A DNA stretch of 64,000 nucleotides, taken from assembly GCF_000265525.1 (NCBI RefSeq), contig NC_018015.1:656322-720321 (forward strand). The letters are read 5' to 3'. Positions 31,673 to 39,994 of this stretch are shown here, one piece after another; positions within the stretch are counted from its first letter, which is position 1, and the number at the start of each line of letters is the position of its first letter. The notes beneath the pieces were generated by a model. The model saw nothing but the letters and a program-made list of their open reading frames with translations. It searched no databases and was not told the DNA's origin. Source of the DNA: Thermococcus cleftensis. Lineage in GTDB: Archaea > Methanobacteriota_B > Thermococci > Thermococcales > Thermococcaceae. The translations under genes were made by a program, and so were the position numbers.

Positions 31673-33039
31673 GAGGCATCATTGCAGTGCTGATAACACT
31701 CACACTAGCATCACTTGTTATCGTCAGCTCAAGCGGGACTTTCGTTGGTTTTGACGCCACCCGAGAGGTCAAGGTCCAGGTGGTGCCGCACGAGCAGGAG
31801 TACATCGGCCTCGACTGCGAGGACGGCTACGCCGCGGTCATCGAGGTCGGCACGAACTCTGAACTCGATTTTGACGCGCTGACGGTCAGGAATTACCTCA
31901 ACGAGATGAAGGACGTCACGATCAGGCTCTACCCTGACTACTCAGGACTGCCGGGCGAGGTGGGCATGTTCGTGGAGACAGAGAACGGGGCCGTGAGGAC
32001 GCTTGTCTCCGAGGGGGAGTACACGTTCTTCGGAAACGTAACAGTCGGAAGCGCAGAGCCAGGGGAGTACATAGTCCCCGTTGATATGCTCGCCACGTGG
32101 GACGGCGGAGACGCGTCGATATCCACCTGCCCCATAAAGCTGGTCATCACGGGGAGCCCGACGATAGAAAAGGAGCTCCTGAATGGACCGCTGGAACTTC
32201 CAACCCATACTTACGCGGAGTGGACGTTCAGAATCACCGTGGGGAACCCCGGTGAGGAGCAGACACTCACGATAAAGGACGTGATCCCCGGAGAGTTCGA
32301 GATAGAGTCGATAGACCCGAGCGCCGGAACGTACACGGTAACGCAGACCGGGGCGGCGTACCACATAACCTGGGGGGTTTACCTTGGGACGGGTGAGAGC
32401 GCCCACATGAACGTGACGGTATACACCAAGCTCAACCCAGCTGGCAAGCAGGAGTTCACGTCCTGCGGTGACTACATACTGAACGAAGGGGCTGAGCTGG
32501 TGGAGTACGGCATCAAGAGTGAGGGCATAACCGTCCACGCGACCTGTGATGGTGGAGACTGTGACCTGTGCATAAGGAACCTGTGGCTCAGTGGCGCCAG
32601 GCACCTTCCCACCGACGCCCCCGCGGACTACAACACCAGAACAGTGGTAGAGAACATGGGGGACGGGAGGAAGCTTGTCGTGACACAGTACATCGGCTCG
32701 CAGTTCACCCTGACGAACTACGTACCGTCGAAGGGAACCGTCTCTGTGGAGGCCATGCCCGACGGAAAGACGCGTGTTACCTGGACCCTCTACCTGGCCC
32801 ACAACGAGGTAGCCCGGCTCAACCTCTACGAACACACTGACGGAATCCACACAAGCTCAAATACGTACGTCATGCTTACCACTACACCCTGCATTGCGGG
32901 CTGCGAGTGCCACGGCTGTGCCAAGTACGTGCACGTCTATTCCTGTGGCTGCCACGGGGAAGAGGGTCCAGAGGAACCGGACGTCTACGGAGGGGCTGAA
33001 ATCGAATCTGACTGTTGTACGGAGGAATGTGAAAGATGA
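31669..33039 (+). CDS. Large secreted TasA-like/DUF11-like protein with Cys-rich tail
   Basis: A 456-residue exported protein. The leader MRGIIAVLITLTLASLVIV is followed by SSGTFVGFDATREVKVQVVPHE, the same signature as the DUF1102 proteins. Residues about 25-165 form a first beta domain; two further beta domains (about 170-300 and 305-410) resemble DUF11-type surface repeats. The C-terminus (about 400-456) holds nine cysteines in 55 residues, with three more near residue 296-303, suggesting disulfides or metal sites. Start overlaps the signal peptidase stop. No membrane anchor at the C-terminus. Confidence 0.7.
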   Translation: MRGIIAVLITLTLASLVIVSSSGTFVGFDATREVKVQVVPHEQEYIGLDCEDGYAAVIEVGTNSELDFDALTVRNYLNEMKDVTIRLYPDYSGLPGEVGMFVETENGAVRTLVSEGEYTFFGNVTVGSAEPGEYIVPVDMLATWDGGDASISTCPIKLVITGSPTIEKELLNGPLELPTHTYAEWTFRITVGNPGEEQTLTIKDVIPGEFEIESIDPSAGTYTVTQTGAAYHITWGVYLGTGESAHMNVTVYTKLNPAGKQEFTSCGDYILNEGAELVEYGIKSEGITVHATCDGGDCDLCIRNLWLSGARHLPTDAPADYNTRTVVENMGDGRKLVVTQYIGSQFTLTNYVPSKGTVSVEAMPDGKTRVTWTLYLAHNEVARLNLYEHTDGIHTSSNTYVMLTTTPCIAGCECHGCAKYVHVYSCGCHGEEGPEEPDVYGGAEIESDCCTEECER

Positions 33040-34058
33040 ACAAAAAGAGCGTGGCGAAATTTATTGGAAGGAAGGAGGTTCTGGGAGTATTCCTGATCCT
33101 CTTCATGGTTTTCGCCTTTTATTCGGTAAAACTCATGAGCGCAAGTCCCTACGTCGTCACGACGCAGAGGGTTGGGACGTACAGTGAAGAGGGAACACTG
33201 AAGCACGAGGCGTATCTTGAACCGAACGACCTCTACGGTTACAGAGTAACCATGGACGAATACCCGATACCCCTGGTGGACAGATTCCTGCTGATCTACG
33301 ATTACCGCTCCAGCCCACCGCTGAAGGAAGGATCGTACCATATCCTCGTAAAGGCCGAGTACTACGTGAACAAGGGGAGCGACGAGGTAGTACTGTGGGA
33401 GGAGAAACTCTTTGACGAGAGAGGCAACCTAACGGGAGGCGCCTTCACCTCGGAGTACGTTCTGGACATGAAAGACTTCTCCAACACGAGCAACAGGATA
33501 ACCAGCGAACTTGGGGTGAGAAGGCTAAAGAACAGGATAACCATAGAGACCACCGTTACCGGGACCGGAACCGTCGGAGACAGGAAGATAACGGAAAGCT
33601 TCGACCACAGCGTCGAGCTGATACGGGACCCCACGGCGGAGCTCTACTACTTCACCGACACGAGCAAGGCCGAGAAGAGGGCGCTGACGGAAACCCTACG
33701 AACCGAAAAGGAGGCAAGTGTCCTTGGATTCAGCGGGAATCTTGGAACTGCCCAGACCGCGAGCACCGTGCTGGCAGCTCTGATGCTCATTCCCCTTCTC
33801 GGCTACGTCTACATCTCAAGGAAACCCAAAGACGAGCTGGCGGGGATCCGGGGGTACATGGTCAAGGGCGCCCCAGAAAAGGTCGAAAAGGTGGTCACGC
33901 TCAAGACGCCGAAGGACCTCGAGACCACCTTCGAGCTGATAGACAGGCCAATACTGCACTACCGGGAGGGCGATGAGGAAGTCTACGCGATAATAGACGA
34001 CGGAGTATCGTACGAGTACCGGAAGCTGCTGCCGGAAAAGGAGAAGGAAGCCAGCTGA
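33036..34058 (+). CDS. DUF5305 membrane protein
   Basis: A 340-residue protein with an N-terminal helix (VLGVFLILFMVFAFYSVKLM), an extracellular beta-rich domain (about 40-235), a second helix (TASTVLAALMLIPLLGYVYI, about 240-260) and an 80-residue cytosolic tail ending in a charged stretch. The DUF5305 family is recognised from memory and commonly lies next to signal peptidase genes in archaea. It probably anchors or assembles the secreted subunits. The ATG overlaps the upstream stop; a T7 tract follows the gene. Confidence 0.72.
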   Translation: MNKKSVAKFIGRKEVLGVFLILFMVFAFYSVKLMSASPYVVTTQRVGTYSEEGTLKHEAYLEPNDLYGYRVTMDEYPIPLVDRFLLIYDYRSSPPLKEGSYHILVKAEYYVNKGSDEVVLWEEKLFDERGNLTGGAFTSEYVLDMKDFSNTSNRITSELGVRRLKNRITIETTVTGTGTVGDRKITESFDHSVELIRDPTAELYYFTDTSKAEKRALTETLRTEKEASVLGFSGNLGTAQTASTVLAALMLIPLLGYVYISRKPKDELAGIRGYMVKGAPEKVEKVVTLKTPKDLETTFELIDRPILHYREGDEEVYAIIDDGVSYEYRKLLPEKEKEAS

Positions 34059-34070
34059 GGCTCCCTCCAT

Positions 34071-34078
34071 CTTTTTTT
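34071..34078 (+). terminator. T-run ending the surface-fibre operon
   Basis: Seven consecutive T residues 13 bases after the DUF5305 stop, ahead of a fresh box A for ppa. Confidence 0.6.
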
Positions 34079-34095
34079 AGATTTCCGTAACCAAC

Positions 34096-34108
34096 AACTT
34101 TAAAAGCC
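34096..34108 (+). promoter_or_regulatory. Box A promoter of ppa
   Basis: AACTTTAAAAGCC, about 52-65 bases before the ATG at 34161. Confidence 0.5.
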
Positions 34109-34160
34109 CTATCCGAAAGGCTAACCTAGAAGTTCTACAAGAGGTAAGAGGTGGTTAGAG

Positions 34161-34697
34161 ATGAACCCGTTCCACGAGCTTGAGCCCGGACCGGAGGTTC
34201 CAGAGGTCGTTTACGCTCTCATAGAGATTCCGAAGGGGAGCAGGAACAAGTACGAGCTCGACAAGAAGACCGGACTTCTTAAGCTCGATAGAGTGCTCTA
34301 CAGCCCGTTCTTCTACCCGGTGGACTACGGAATAATCCCGCAGACCTGGTACGACGACGGCGACCCCTTCGACATAATGGTCATAATGCGCGAGCCGGTT
34401 TACCCGCTCACCATCATCGAGGCCAGGCCGATAGGCATAATGAAGATGGAGGACAGCGACGATAAAGACTGGAAGGTCTTGGCCGTTCCCGTCGAGGACC
34501 CGTACTTCAAGGACTGGAAGGACATAGACGACGTCCCCAAGGCCTTCCTCGATGAGATTGCCCACTTCTTCCAGCGCTACAAGGAGCTCCAGGGCAAGGT
34601 CACCAAGATAGAGGGCTGGGGCAACGCCGAGGAGGCCAAGAAGGAAATCCTCCGTGCCATCGAGCTCTACAAGGAGAAGTTCGGCAAGAAGGAGTGA
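34161..34697 (+). CDS. ppa: Inorganic pyrophosphatase (family I)
   Basis: A 178-residue cytosolic enzyme that hydrolyses pyrophosphate to phosphate. Family I residues are visible: [44 protein letters not shown] with the metal-binding Asp cluster, and [13 protein letters not shown]. Length is that of the thermophilic enzymes. GAGGTGG precedes the ATG. Confidence 0.97.
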   Translation: MNPFHELEPGPEVPEVVYALIEIPKGSRNKYELDKKTGLLKLDRVLYSPFFYPVDYGIIPQTWYDDGDPFDIMVIMREPVYPLTIIEARPIGIMKMEDSDDKDWKVLAVPVEDPYFKDWKDIDDVPKAFLDEIAHFFQRYKELQGKVTKIEGWGNAEEAKKEILRAIELYKEKFGKKE

Positions 34698-34733
34698 TTT
34701 CTTTTCCCCTTATTCCCTCAAGGAGGTTAAGGC

Positions 34734-35291
34734 ATGTACAAGCTCCTCAAGGTTAGGGACGTTGTGAGAATACCGCCCAAGATGTTCACGATGGACCCGA
34801 AGGAGGCGGCAAAGCTCGTCCTCCGCGAGGCCTACGAGGGCATCTACGACAGGGACGAGGGAGTCGTTCTGGCCGTTATGGACGTCGAGGAGATAGGCCA
34901 GGGCGTCATCGTGCCGGGAGACGGGGCAACCTACCACGAGGTCGTTTTCAACGTCCTGGTTTGGAAGCCCGAGATGCACGAGGTCGTCGATGGCGAGGTC
35001 ATAGACGTCGCCCCGTATGGTGCTTTCATCAGGATAGGTCCAATGGACGGTCTCGTCCATATTAGCCAGCTCATGGACGACTACGTCGTATTCGACGAGA
35101 AGAACAAGCAGTTCATCGGCAAGGAGACCAACAGGATACTCAAGCTCGGCGACGAGGCGAGGGCGAGGATAATAGCCATAAGCATCAAGAGCCGCGTCAT
35201 CAGGGAGAACAAGATAGGTCTCACCATGCGCCAGCCAGGTCTAGGAAAGAAGGAGTGGATAGAGAAGGAGAAGCGCAAGGAGGGAGAGTGA
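34734..35291 (+). CDS. rpoE1: DNA-directed RNA polymerase subunit Rpo7 (E')
   Basis: A 185-residue stalk subunit of RNA polymerase. The N-terminal RNP-like domain (residues 1-80, MYKLLKVRDVVRIPPKMF) and C-terminal S1/OB domain (about 82-165, GEVIDVAPYGAFIRIGPMDGLVHISQL) match Rpb7/E'. It pairs with Rpo4 (not in this window) to bind nascent RNA. AAGGAGGTT precedes the ATG. It starts an operon with spt4, the dephospho-CoA kinase, S24e and S27ae. Confidence 0.96.
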   Translation: MYKLLKVRDVVRIPPKMFTMDPKEAAKLVLREAYEGIYDRDEGVVLAVMDVEEIGQGVIVPGDGATYHEVVFNVLVWKPEMHEVVDGEVIDVAPYGAFIRIGPMDGLVHISQLMDDYVVFDEKNKQFIGKETNRILKLGDEARARIIAISIKSRVIRENKIGLTMRQPGLGKKEWIEKEKRKEGE

Positions 35292-35479
35292 TGGTCAAGG
35301 AAAAGGCCTGCAGGCACTGTCACTACATAACCACTGAGGACCGCTGTCCCGTCTGCGGGAGCAGGGACCTAAGCGACGAGTGGTTCGACCTCGTGATAAT
35401 CACAGATCCGGAGAACAGCAGGATAGCACAGAAGCTGGGCGTCAAGGTGCCCGGTAAATACGCCATAAGGGTCAGATGA
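35291..35479 (+). CDS. spt4: Transcription elongation factor Spt4 (RpoE'')
   Basis: A 62-residue zinc-ribbon protein (CRHC and CPVC pairs) that dimerises with Spt5 to promote RNA polymerase processivity. KYAIRVR at the C-terminus is typical. Its ATG overlaps the rpoE' stop by one base (TGATG). Confidence 0.95.
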   Translation: MVKEKACRHCHYITTEDRCPVCGSRDLSDEWFDLVIITDPENSRIAQKLGVKVPGKYAIRVR

Positions 35480-36009
35480 TGAGGCTCGTACTCACTCCCG
35501 AGCTCAGAAAAGCCCTCAAGGAGCCCCTGGGCGAACTCGTCCGGGGGGAGATTCCCGAACCGTACGTCAAGATTAGGGAAGAGCTTGAAAAAGCGCGGCA
35601 CGTCGTCACGGTCGGCGACGTGGTTACCGAGAACGTCATCAAGCTCGGTATATCTCCAAGTCTGGCGATATACGACCACCGGACGAAGAGGAAGGCCTAC
35701 AATCCTTCCATAGACCCGGGCGCGGTCGTGATGACCGTCCAGAACCCGGCCGGAACCATAACGAAAGCTTTATTAAACGCAATCAGAAAGGGCTTTGGAC
35801 TGGCCGAGAGGGGCAGGCGGGTTTACATAAAGGTGAACGGAGAGGAGGATCTGGCGGCGATTCCGGCCGTGCTCTACGCCCCGCCCGGAAGCGTGGTGCT
35901 CTACGGCCAGCCCGACGAGGGAGTAGTGCTTATAAAGGTAACACCCGAATGCAAGCTCAAGTGTGGAAAGCTCATGTCCAAGATGGAGGTGGTTCACGAT
36001 GGAGATTAA
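35476..36009 (+). CDS. GTP-dependent dephospho-CoA kinase (DUF359)
   Basis: A 177-residue enzyme of the former DUF359 family, shown in T. kodakarensis to phosphorylate dephospho-CoA with GTP in the last step of CoA synthesis. Family blocks include [51 protein letters not shown] and [12 protein letters not shown] (read in parts). Two adjacent ATGs are possible (35476 and 35479); the first gives the usual overlap with spt4. Its 3' end overlaps the S24e gene by 11 bases. Confidence 0.93.
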   Translation: MMRLVLTPELRKALKEPLGELVRGEIPEPYVKIREELEKARHVVTVGDVVTENVIKLGISPSLAIYDHRTKRKAYNPSIDPGAVVMTVQNPAGTITKALLNAIRKGFGLAERGRRVYIKVNGEEDLAAIPAVLYAPPGSVVLYGQPDEGVVLIKVTPECKLKCGKLMSKMEVVHDGD

Positions 36010-36295
36010 GGTTACCGAGATAAGGGAGAACAAGCTCCTCGGAAGGAAGGAGATATACTTCGATGTCATTCACGAGGGCGAGCCGACGCCGAGCAGGGCC
36101 GACGTCAAGGGCAAGCTTGTGGCCATGCTCGACCTTAACCCGGAGACCGTCGTTATCCAGTACATAAGGAGCTACTTCGGTAGCCGCGTCAGCAAGGGCT
36201 ACGCCAAGGCCTACGAGAGCAGGGAGAGAATGCTCTACATCGAGCCCGAGTACATTCTCATAAGGGACGGCCTGATTCAGAAGGAAGAGGAGTGA
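35999..36295 (+). CDS. rps24e: 30S ribosomal protein S24e
   Basis: A 98-residue ribosomal protein, [19 protein letters not shown], with the family motif [30 protein letters not shown] lies inside the previous gene, seven bases before the ATG at 35999, which makes this start preferable to the longer frame from 35963. Confidence 0.96.
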   Translation: MEIKVTEIRENKLLGRKEIYFDVIHEGEPTPSRADVKGKLVAMLDLNPETVVIQYIRSYFGSRVSKGYAKAYESRERMLYIEPEYILIRDGLIQKEEE

Positions 36296-36305
36296 GGTGG
36301 TTTAG

Positions 36306-36473
36306 ATGGCCAAGAGGAAGAGCCAGAAGTGGAAGATGTACGAGGTTCAGGGCGGTAAGGTCAAGAGGAAGGGCAAGTTCTGCCCGCGCTGCGGTCCTGG
36401 AGTCTTCATGGCCGAGCACAAGGACCGCTGGAGCTGCGGCCGCTGCGGCTACACCGAGTGGAAGAGGAAGTGA
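36306..36473 (+). CDS. rps27ae: 30S ribosomal protein S27ae (eS31)
   Basis: A 55-residue zinc-ribbon protein, [18 protein letters not shown], with cysteine pairs CPRCG and CGRCG. It lacks the ubiquitin fusion seen in eukaryotes, as expected. Starts 10 bases after S24e with GAGGTGG. Too short to stand out in length-based ORF lists. Confidence 0.95.
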   Translation: MAKRKSQKWKMYEVQGGKVKRKGKFCPRCGPGVFMAEHKDRWSCGRCGYTEWKRK

Positions 36474-36487
36474 TTTCTTTTCTCTTC
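36473..36487 (+). terminator. T-rich terminator of the rpoE'-S27ae operon
   Basis: TTTCTTTTCTCTTCC immediately after the S27ae stop in a convergent gap. Confidence 0.5.
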
Positions 36488-36547
36488 CCGTTCAAGAACT
36501 CTTTTCCAGGACTTCTTCCAAGAGAAAAGCAAAGAAAAGAGGGAAAG

Positions 36548-37825
36548 TCAGCCGATGGCCGCCTGAACGGCCAGATCGGCCCTGACGATTCCGTAGCCGT
36601 AGTAGATGTCCCAGCCAGCGTCTCCGAGGTCGTCCGCCGTCGAGTGGAGGATTCCCCTGACGGTGTTGGTTCCCATATCGTCAAAGGTTCCAACAGGGAG
36701 AACCTTGCCGTACTTGTTGTAATAAGCCGCCTGTATGAGAGCAACCACACCGCTGACGTGCGGGGTGGCCATTGAGGTTCCACTGAGGCTCTCGTAGGTG
36801 TCGTCAGGATAGGTGCTGAGCACATCAACGCCCGGGGCGCTGACCTCGGGCTGGAGGTTGCTGAAGTAAGCTATAGCGTCGCTCGAGTCAGTCGCTCCGA
36901 CCGCTATAACCTCCGGATAGATGGCCGGATAGCTCGGCTGATCGGCGGCCTCGTTGCCGCTCGCTGCCACTATAACGACGCCGTAGTTGTAGGCCTGGAT
37001 TATCATGTCGTGGAGGTACTGGTCGTCGCTCGGACCACCGAGGGACATGCTTATGACCTCGGCGGCGTCGTCATCTGGATCACCGACGACTATTCCGTCG
37101 CCGTCCTTGTCGAGTATTCCGTCCGGACCGAGGAGGGCCTGCTCGATACCAATGGCGATGTCGGTGTAGGTTCCGCTTCCCCTGTCGTCAAGAACCTTGA
37201 TGGCGTAGATCTCAACGTTTGGAGCAACTCCGACGACGCCGATGTCGTTGTTAAGGGCCGCTATAGTTCCTATAACGTGGGTTCCGTGGCCGTTTCCATC
37301 GTACCAGTCAGCAGGATCGGTGCTGACGACTCCCCCTATGGTGCTAACTCCCCAGACAATGTTGGCGGCAATGTCCGGGTGATCCCAGTCGGCTCCAGTG
37401 TCGAGGACTGCAACCTCAATGACGCCGTTGCTGGAACCATCGGTTATGCTCCAGGTCTCGGGAGCCTTAACGCGCTCTATTCCCCACGGGATAGTCTGTG
37501 CAGGCTGGACTGGTTCAACCGCCCAGGGAGGACCGCCCCTGTAAACTTGAGCCATGTGGTCGTACTCGACCTTGGTGACACCGTCGAGTTTGGCCAGCTT
37601 TCCGACGGCGTTTGCTGGAATGTCAATGACGACTGCATCGATCAGCTTGAACTCGTAGACGATTTTACCGCCTATGCCCCTGACCGTGTTGGTATTGAAG
37701 TGGCCCTTATCGATGTGTGCCACCACCCTTACCATCTCAGGACCTTGTGCCGCAACAGGCACCACAAAGAGAGCACCAAGTACCACAAGGGCCATTAAGA
37801 CCCCCATAGTTGCTCTATAGTCCAC
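36548..37825 (-). CDS. Secreted subtilisin-like serine protease (Tk-subtilisin type)
   Basis: A 425-residue pre-pro-protease. Signal peptide residues 1-27 (hydrophobic [20 protein letters not shown]), propeptide about 28-106 acting as inhibitor/chaperone, then the S8 domain with Asp142 ([10 protein letters not shown]), His180 ([11 protein letters not shown]), oxyanion Asn291 (ASGNEA) and Ser351 ([11 protein letters not shown]). The Asp-rich insert [20 protein letters not shown] is the calcium-binding loop of Tk-subtilisin. A GTG start with GGAGGTGAG at correct distance is used. Likely supplies extracellular peptides. Confidence 0.95.
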   Translation of the reverse strand: MDYRATMGVLMALVVLGALFVVPVAAQGPEMVRVVAHIDKGHFNTNTVRGIGGKIVYEFKLIDAVVIDIPANAVGKLAKLDGVTKVEYDHMAQVYRGGPPWAVEPVQPAQTIPWGIERVKAPETWSITDGSSNGVIEVAVLDTGADWDHPDIAANIVWGVSTIGGVVSTDPADWYDGNGHGTHVIGTIAALNNDIGVVGVAPNVEIYAIKVLDDRGSGTYTDIAIGIEQALLGPDGILDKDGDGIVVGDPDDDAAEVISMSLGGPSDDQYLHDMIIQAYNYGVVIVAASGNEAADQPSYPAIYPEVIAVGATDSSDAIAYFSNLQPEVSAPGVDVLSTYPDDTYESLSGTSMATPHVSGVVALIQAAYYNKYGKVLPVGTFDDMGTNTVRGILHSTADDLGDAGWDIYYGYGIVRADLAVQAAIG

Positions 37826-37860
37826 TTTAACTCACCTCCAGACTAAGTTGTGCATACATG

Positions 37861-37872
37861 CCTAAATAGTGG
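37861..37872 (-). promoter_or_regulatory. Box A promoter of the subtilisin gene
   Basis: Minus-strand CCACTATTTAGG, about 36 bases before the GTG start. Confidence 0.45.
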
Positions 37873-37894
37873 ACTACTTAAGTCTTATCCATGT

Positions 37895-37942
37895 TGCATA
37901 TGACACAATGACACCAGAAAGAGGAATTTGTTGTCATATGAC
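37895..37942 (-). promoter_or_regulatory. Paired GTCATATG elements upstream of the protease promoter
   Basis: On the minus strand GTCATATGACAAC and GTCATATGCAAC lie about 38 bases apart. The outer one contains a perfect 10-bp palindrome, GTCATATGAC (37933-37942). Both are 25-80 bases upstream of the TATA box, a position expected for activator binding. Confidence 0.5.
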
Positions 37943-38064
37943 TTTCTAAAGACGTCATACGTTAAAAAATGGACAAATTAGAAGACAACAACGAGAAATT
38001 TCGAAAAATTTTCGGAATCCCTGCCGGCATTAAGCTAAAAAAGAGAGAACGCCATAAGTGCACC

Positions 38065-38655
38065 ATGCCAACCTACTACGGAATTAAGATTGAACTACAC
38101 CCCCAGGTGTATGAGCCGGCAGAGGATACCTTCCTGCTCGCGGAGAACCTCGCGGTTAGGGAGGGCGATCTCGCCCTCGACGTTGGAACAGGCACGGGGC
38201 TTATAGCACTCCTGATGGCGAGAAAAGCCCGCTTTGTTCTGGGCGTGGACATCAACCCCCTCGCGGTCGAGCTCGCCAACCAAAACGCCCAACTAAACGG
38301 CGTGAAAAACGTCGAGTTCCGCCTGAGCGACCTGTTTGAGAGGGTTGAGGGGAAGTTCGACGTGGTAACCTTCAACGCCCCCTACCTGCCCGGGGAGCCG
38401 GAGGAGCCGATAGACCTGGCACTCGTGGGCGGCGAAACCGGAAGGGAAGTCCTCGACCGGTTCATTCGGGAGGTCCCAAAACATCTCAAACCCGGCGGAA
38501 CCGTCCAGATAGTCCAGAGCTCCATAACCGGGGTGGAAGAGACGCTAAAAATGCTGGACGAAGTTGGTTTGGTGGGAAAGGTAGTGGCTAAGAGACACGT
38601 CTTTTTTGAGGATATCGTTCTTATAAACGCCGTTATGCCAAGAGGGCGCGTCTGA
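38065..38655 (+). CDS. HemK2/Mtq2-type protein N5-glutamine methyltransferase
   Basis: A 196-residue class I methyltransferase. It has SAM motif DVGTGTGLIALLMA, VDINPLAVELANQN and motif IV FNAPYLPGE. Catalytic NPPY reads NAPY, as in the archaeal/eukaryotic HemK2 branch that methylates the GGQ glutamine of class I release factors. The frame extends to an ATG at 37969, but those 32 residues are Lys/Asn/Glu-rich, unlike the family; homologues begin near MPTYYGIKIELHPQVYEPAEDTF, so 38065 is preferred, though no clear ribosome binding site precedes it. Confidence 0.82.
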   Translation: MPTYYGIKIELHPQVYEPAEDTFLLAENLAVREGDLALDVGTGTGLIALLMARKARFVLGVDINPLAVELANQNAQLNGVKNVEFRLSDLFERVEGKFDVVTFNAPYLPGEPEEPIDLALVGGETGREVLDRFIREVPKHLKPGGTVQIVQSSITGVEETLKMLDEVGLVGKVVAKRHVFFEDIVLINAVMPRGRV

Positions 38656-38788
38656 CCTCGAAGAGGAGCCTCACCCTCGGCCTCTCCGGGGCGTCCACGT
38701 CCTCCTCAAAAAAGTCCACCTCAATCTCCCTTGCCTTCAGCGCGGATCCGGGCTTTACCTCGAGCATGAAGAGGAAAGCGGGTGGCAT
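38633..38788 (-). CDS. Possible 51-codon small gene convergent with hemK2
   Basis: An open frame encoding MPPAFLFMLEVKPGSALKAR and about 31 further residues (…EVDFFEEDVDAPERPRVRLL…). It fills the gap between hemK2 and tyw1 and its stop lies 23 bases inside hemK2. Codon use (GAG, AGG, GAC rich) resembles real genes here. The upstream AAAGGTTTAAAAG could serve as either a box A or a poor ribosome binding site. No family recognised. Confidence 0.35.
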   Translation of the reverse strand: MPPAFLFMLEVKPGSALKAREIEVDFFEEDVDAPERPRVRLLFEVRRALLA

Positions 38789-38911
38789 CTTTTAAACCTT
38801 TCGCAGATTGACGAAGCATTTTTCGACGATGAAACACTACGCAGTCCCGACCCATCACCTTTTTAAAAGGCTCGCCCAAAGCCAACCCAGAGAGAGTGTT
38901 AGGTGAGGCTA

Positions 38912-39913
38912 ATGGCGTTAACGTTCAAGTCCAACCCGAACATGCCGGAGGAGATAGCGAGCCTCTTCAGGAAGCAGCACTACGCGCTCGTGGGCAGGCA
39001 CAGCTCGGTGAAGCTCTGCCACTGGCTCAAGGAGAGCATAAAGCACGACCGCTTCTGCTACAAGCAGAAGTTCTACGGCATAGCGAGCCACCGCTGCCTG
39101 CAGATGACGCCGGTTACGGCATGGTGCACCCACAACTGCATATTCTGCTGGCGCCCGATGGAGGGCTTCCTGGGAACCGAGTTGCCCCAGCCCTGGGACG
39201 ACCCGGCCTTCATCGTCGAGGAGAGCATAAAGGCCCAGAGGAAGCTCCTCGTGGGCTACAAAGGCATGCCGGGCATAAACATGAAGAAGTTCGAGGAGGC
39301 ATGGAACCCCAGGCATGCCGCAATAAGCCTCTCGGGCGAGCCAATGCTCTACCCCTACATGGGCGACCTCGTCGAAGAGTTCCACAAAAGGGGCTTCACC
39401 ACCTTCATAGTCACCAACGGAACGGTTCCGGAGAGGCTTGAGGAGATGATAAAGGAGGACAAGCTACCGACCCAGCTCTACGTCTCGCTGACAGCCCCGG
39501 ACATCGAGACCTACAACCGTGTGAACGTCCCGATGATTCCCGACGGGTGGGAGAAGATAAAGGAGACGCTGGGGCTCATGAAGGACGCCCAGACCAGGAC
39601 GGTGATAAGGCTGACCCTCGTCAAGGGGGAGAATATGCACAACCCAGAGGGCTATGCAAAGCTGATAAGGCTCGCCAGCCCGATGTTCGTCGAGGCAAAG
39701 GCCTACATGTTTGTCGGCTTCTCGCGCAATAGGCTCACCATCAACAACATGCCGAGGCACGGGGAGATCAGGGCCTTCGCCGAGGAGCTCGTCAAACACC
39801 TACCCGGCTACCACATCGAGGACGAGTACGAGCCGAGCAGGGTCGTGCTCATAATGCGCGACGACGTCGATTCCCACGGAACTGGAATCGGCGGCAGATT
39901 CATAAAGCACTGA
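38912..39913 (+). CDS. taw1: tRNA 4-demethylwyosine synthase TYW1 (radical SAM)
   Basis: A 333-residue enzyme that condenses N1-methylguanosine-37 of tRNA-Phe with pyruvate carbons to form 4-demethylwyosine. The radical SAM cluster binds Cys72, Cys76 and Cys79 (WCTHNCIFCW). Cys36, Cys49 and Cys62, spaced exactly 13 apart, correspond to the second [4Fe-4S] cluster site of the family. AGGTGAGG precedes the ATG at 38912. Monocistronic, followed by a T-rich stretch. Confidence 0.95.
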   Translation: MALTFKSNPNMPEEIASLFRKQHYALVGRHSSVKLCHWLKESIKHDRFCYKQKFYGIASHRCLQMTPVTAWCTHNCIFCWRPMEGFLGTELPQPWDDPAFIVEESIKAQRKLLVGYKGMPGINMKKFEEAWNPRHAAISLSGEPMLYPYMGDLVEEFHKRGFTTFIVTNGTVPERLEEMIKEDKLPTQLYVSLTAPDIETYNRVNVPMIPDGWEKIKETLGLMKDAQTRTVIRLTLVKGENMHNPEGYAKLIRLASPMFVEAKAYMFVGFSRNRLTINNMPRHGEIRAFAEELVKHLPGYHIEDEYEPSRVVLIMRDDVDSHGTGIGGRFIKH

Positions 39914-39943
39914 GCTTCTTCCCTTTATTTTGCCGCCAGATGG

Positions 39944-39960
39944 AAAAAGTTTATTTATTC
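39944..39960 (+). promoter_or_regulatory. Box A promoter of the CetZ/surface-protein operon
   Basis: AAAAAGTTTATTTATTC, about 35-50 bases before the ATG at 39995. It is the only strong box A seen before 43956, so cetZ probably depends on it. Confidence 0.5.
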
Positions 39961-39994
39961 CCAGCCCTTAGAATCTGCTTAGGGGTGTAAGGTG

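Noticed and set aside
31942-32850. 302-codon minus-strand open frame
   Set aside because: Fully antisense to the Cys-rich secreted protein gene, which has a leader, coupled junctions and normal codon use; GC-rich third positions create such antisense frames throughout the window.
37969-38064. 32-residue N-terminal extension of the HemK2-type methyltransferase
   Set aside because: Composition (Lys/Asn/Glu-rich) differs from the family, whose members begin at MPxYYxxKIxLHPxVYEPAEDT; kept only as a possible alternative start.
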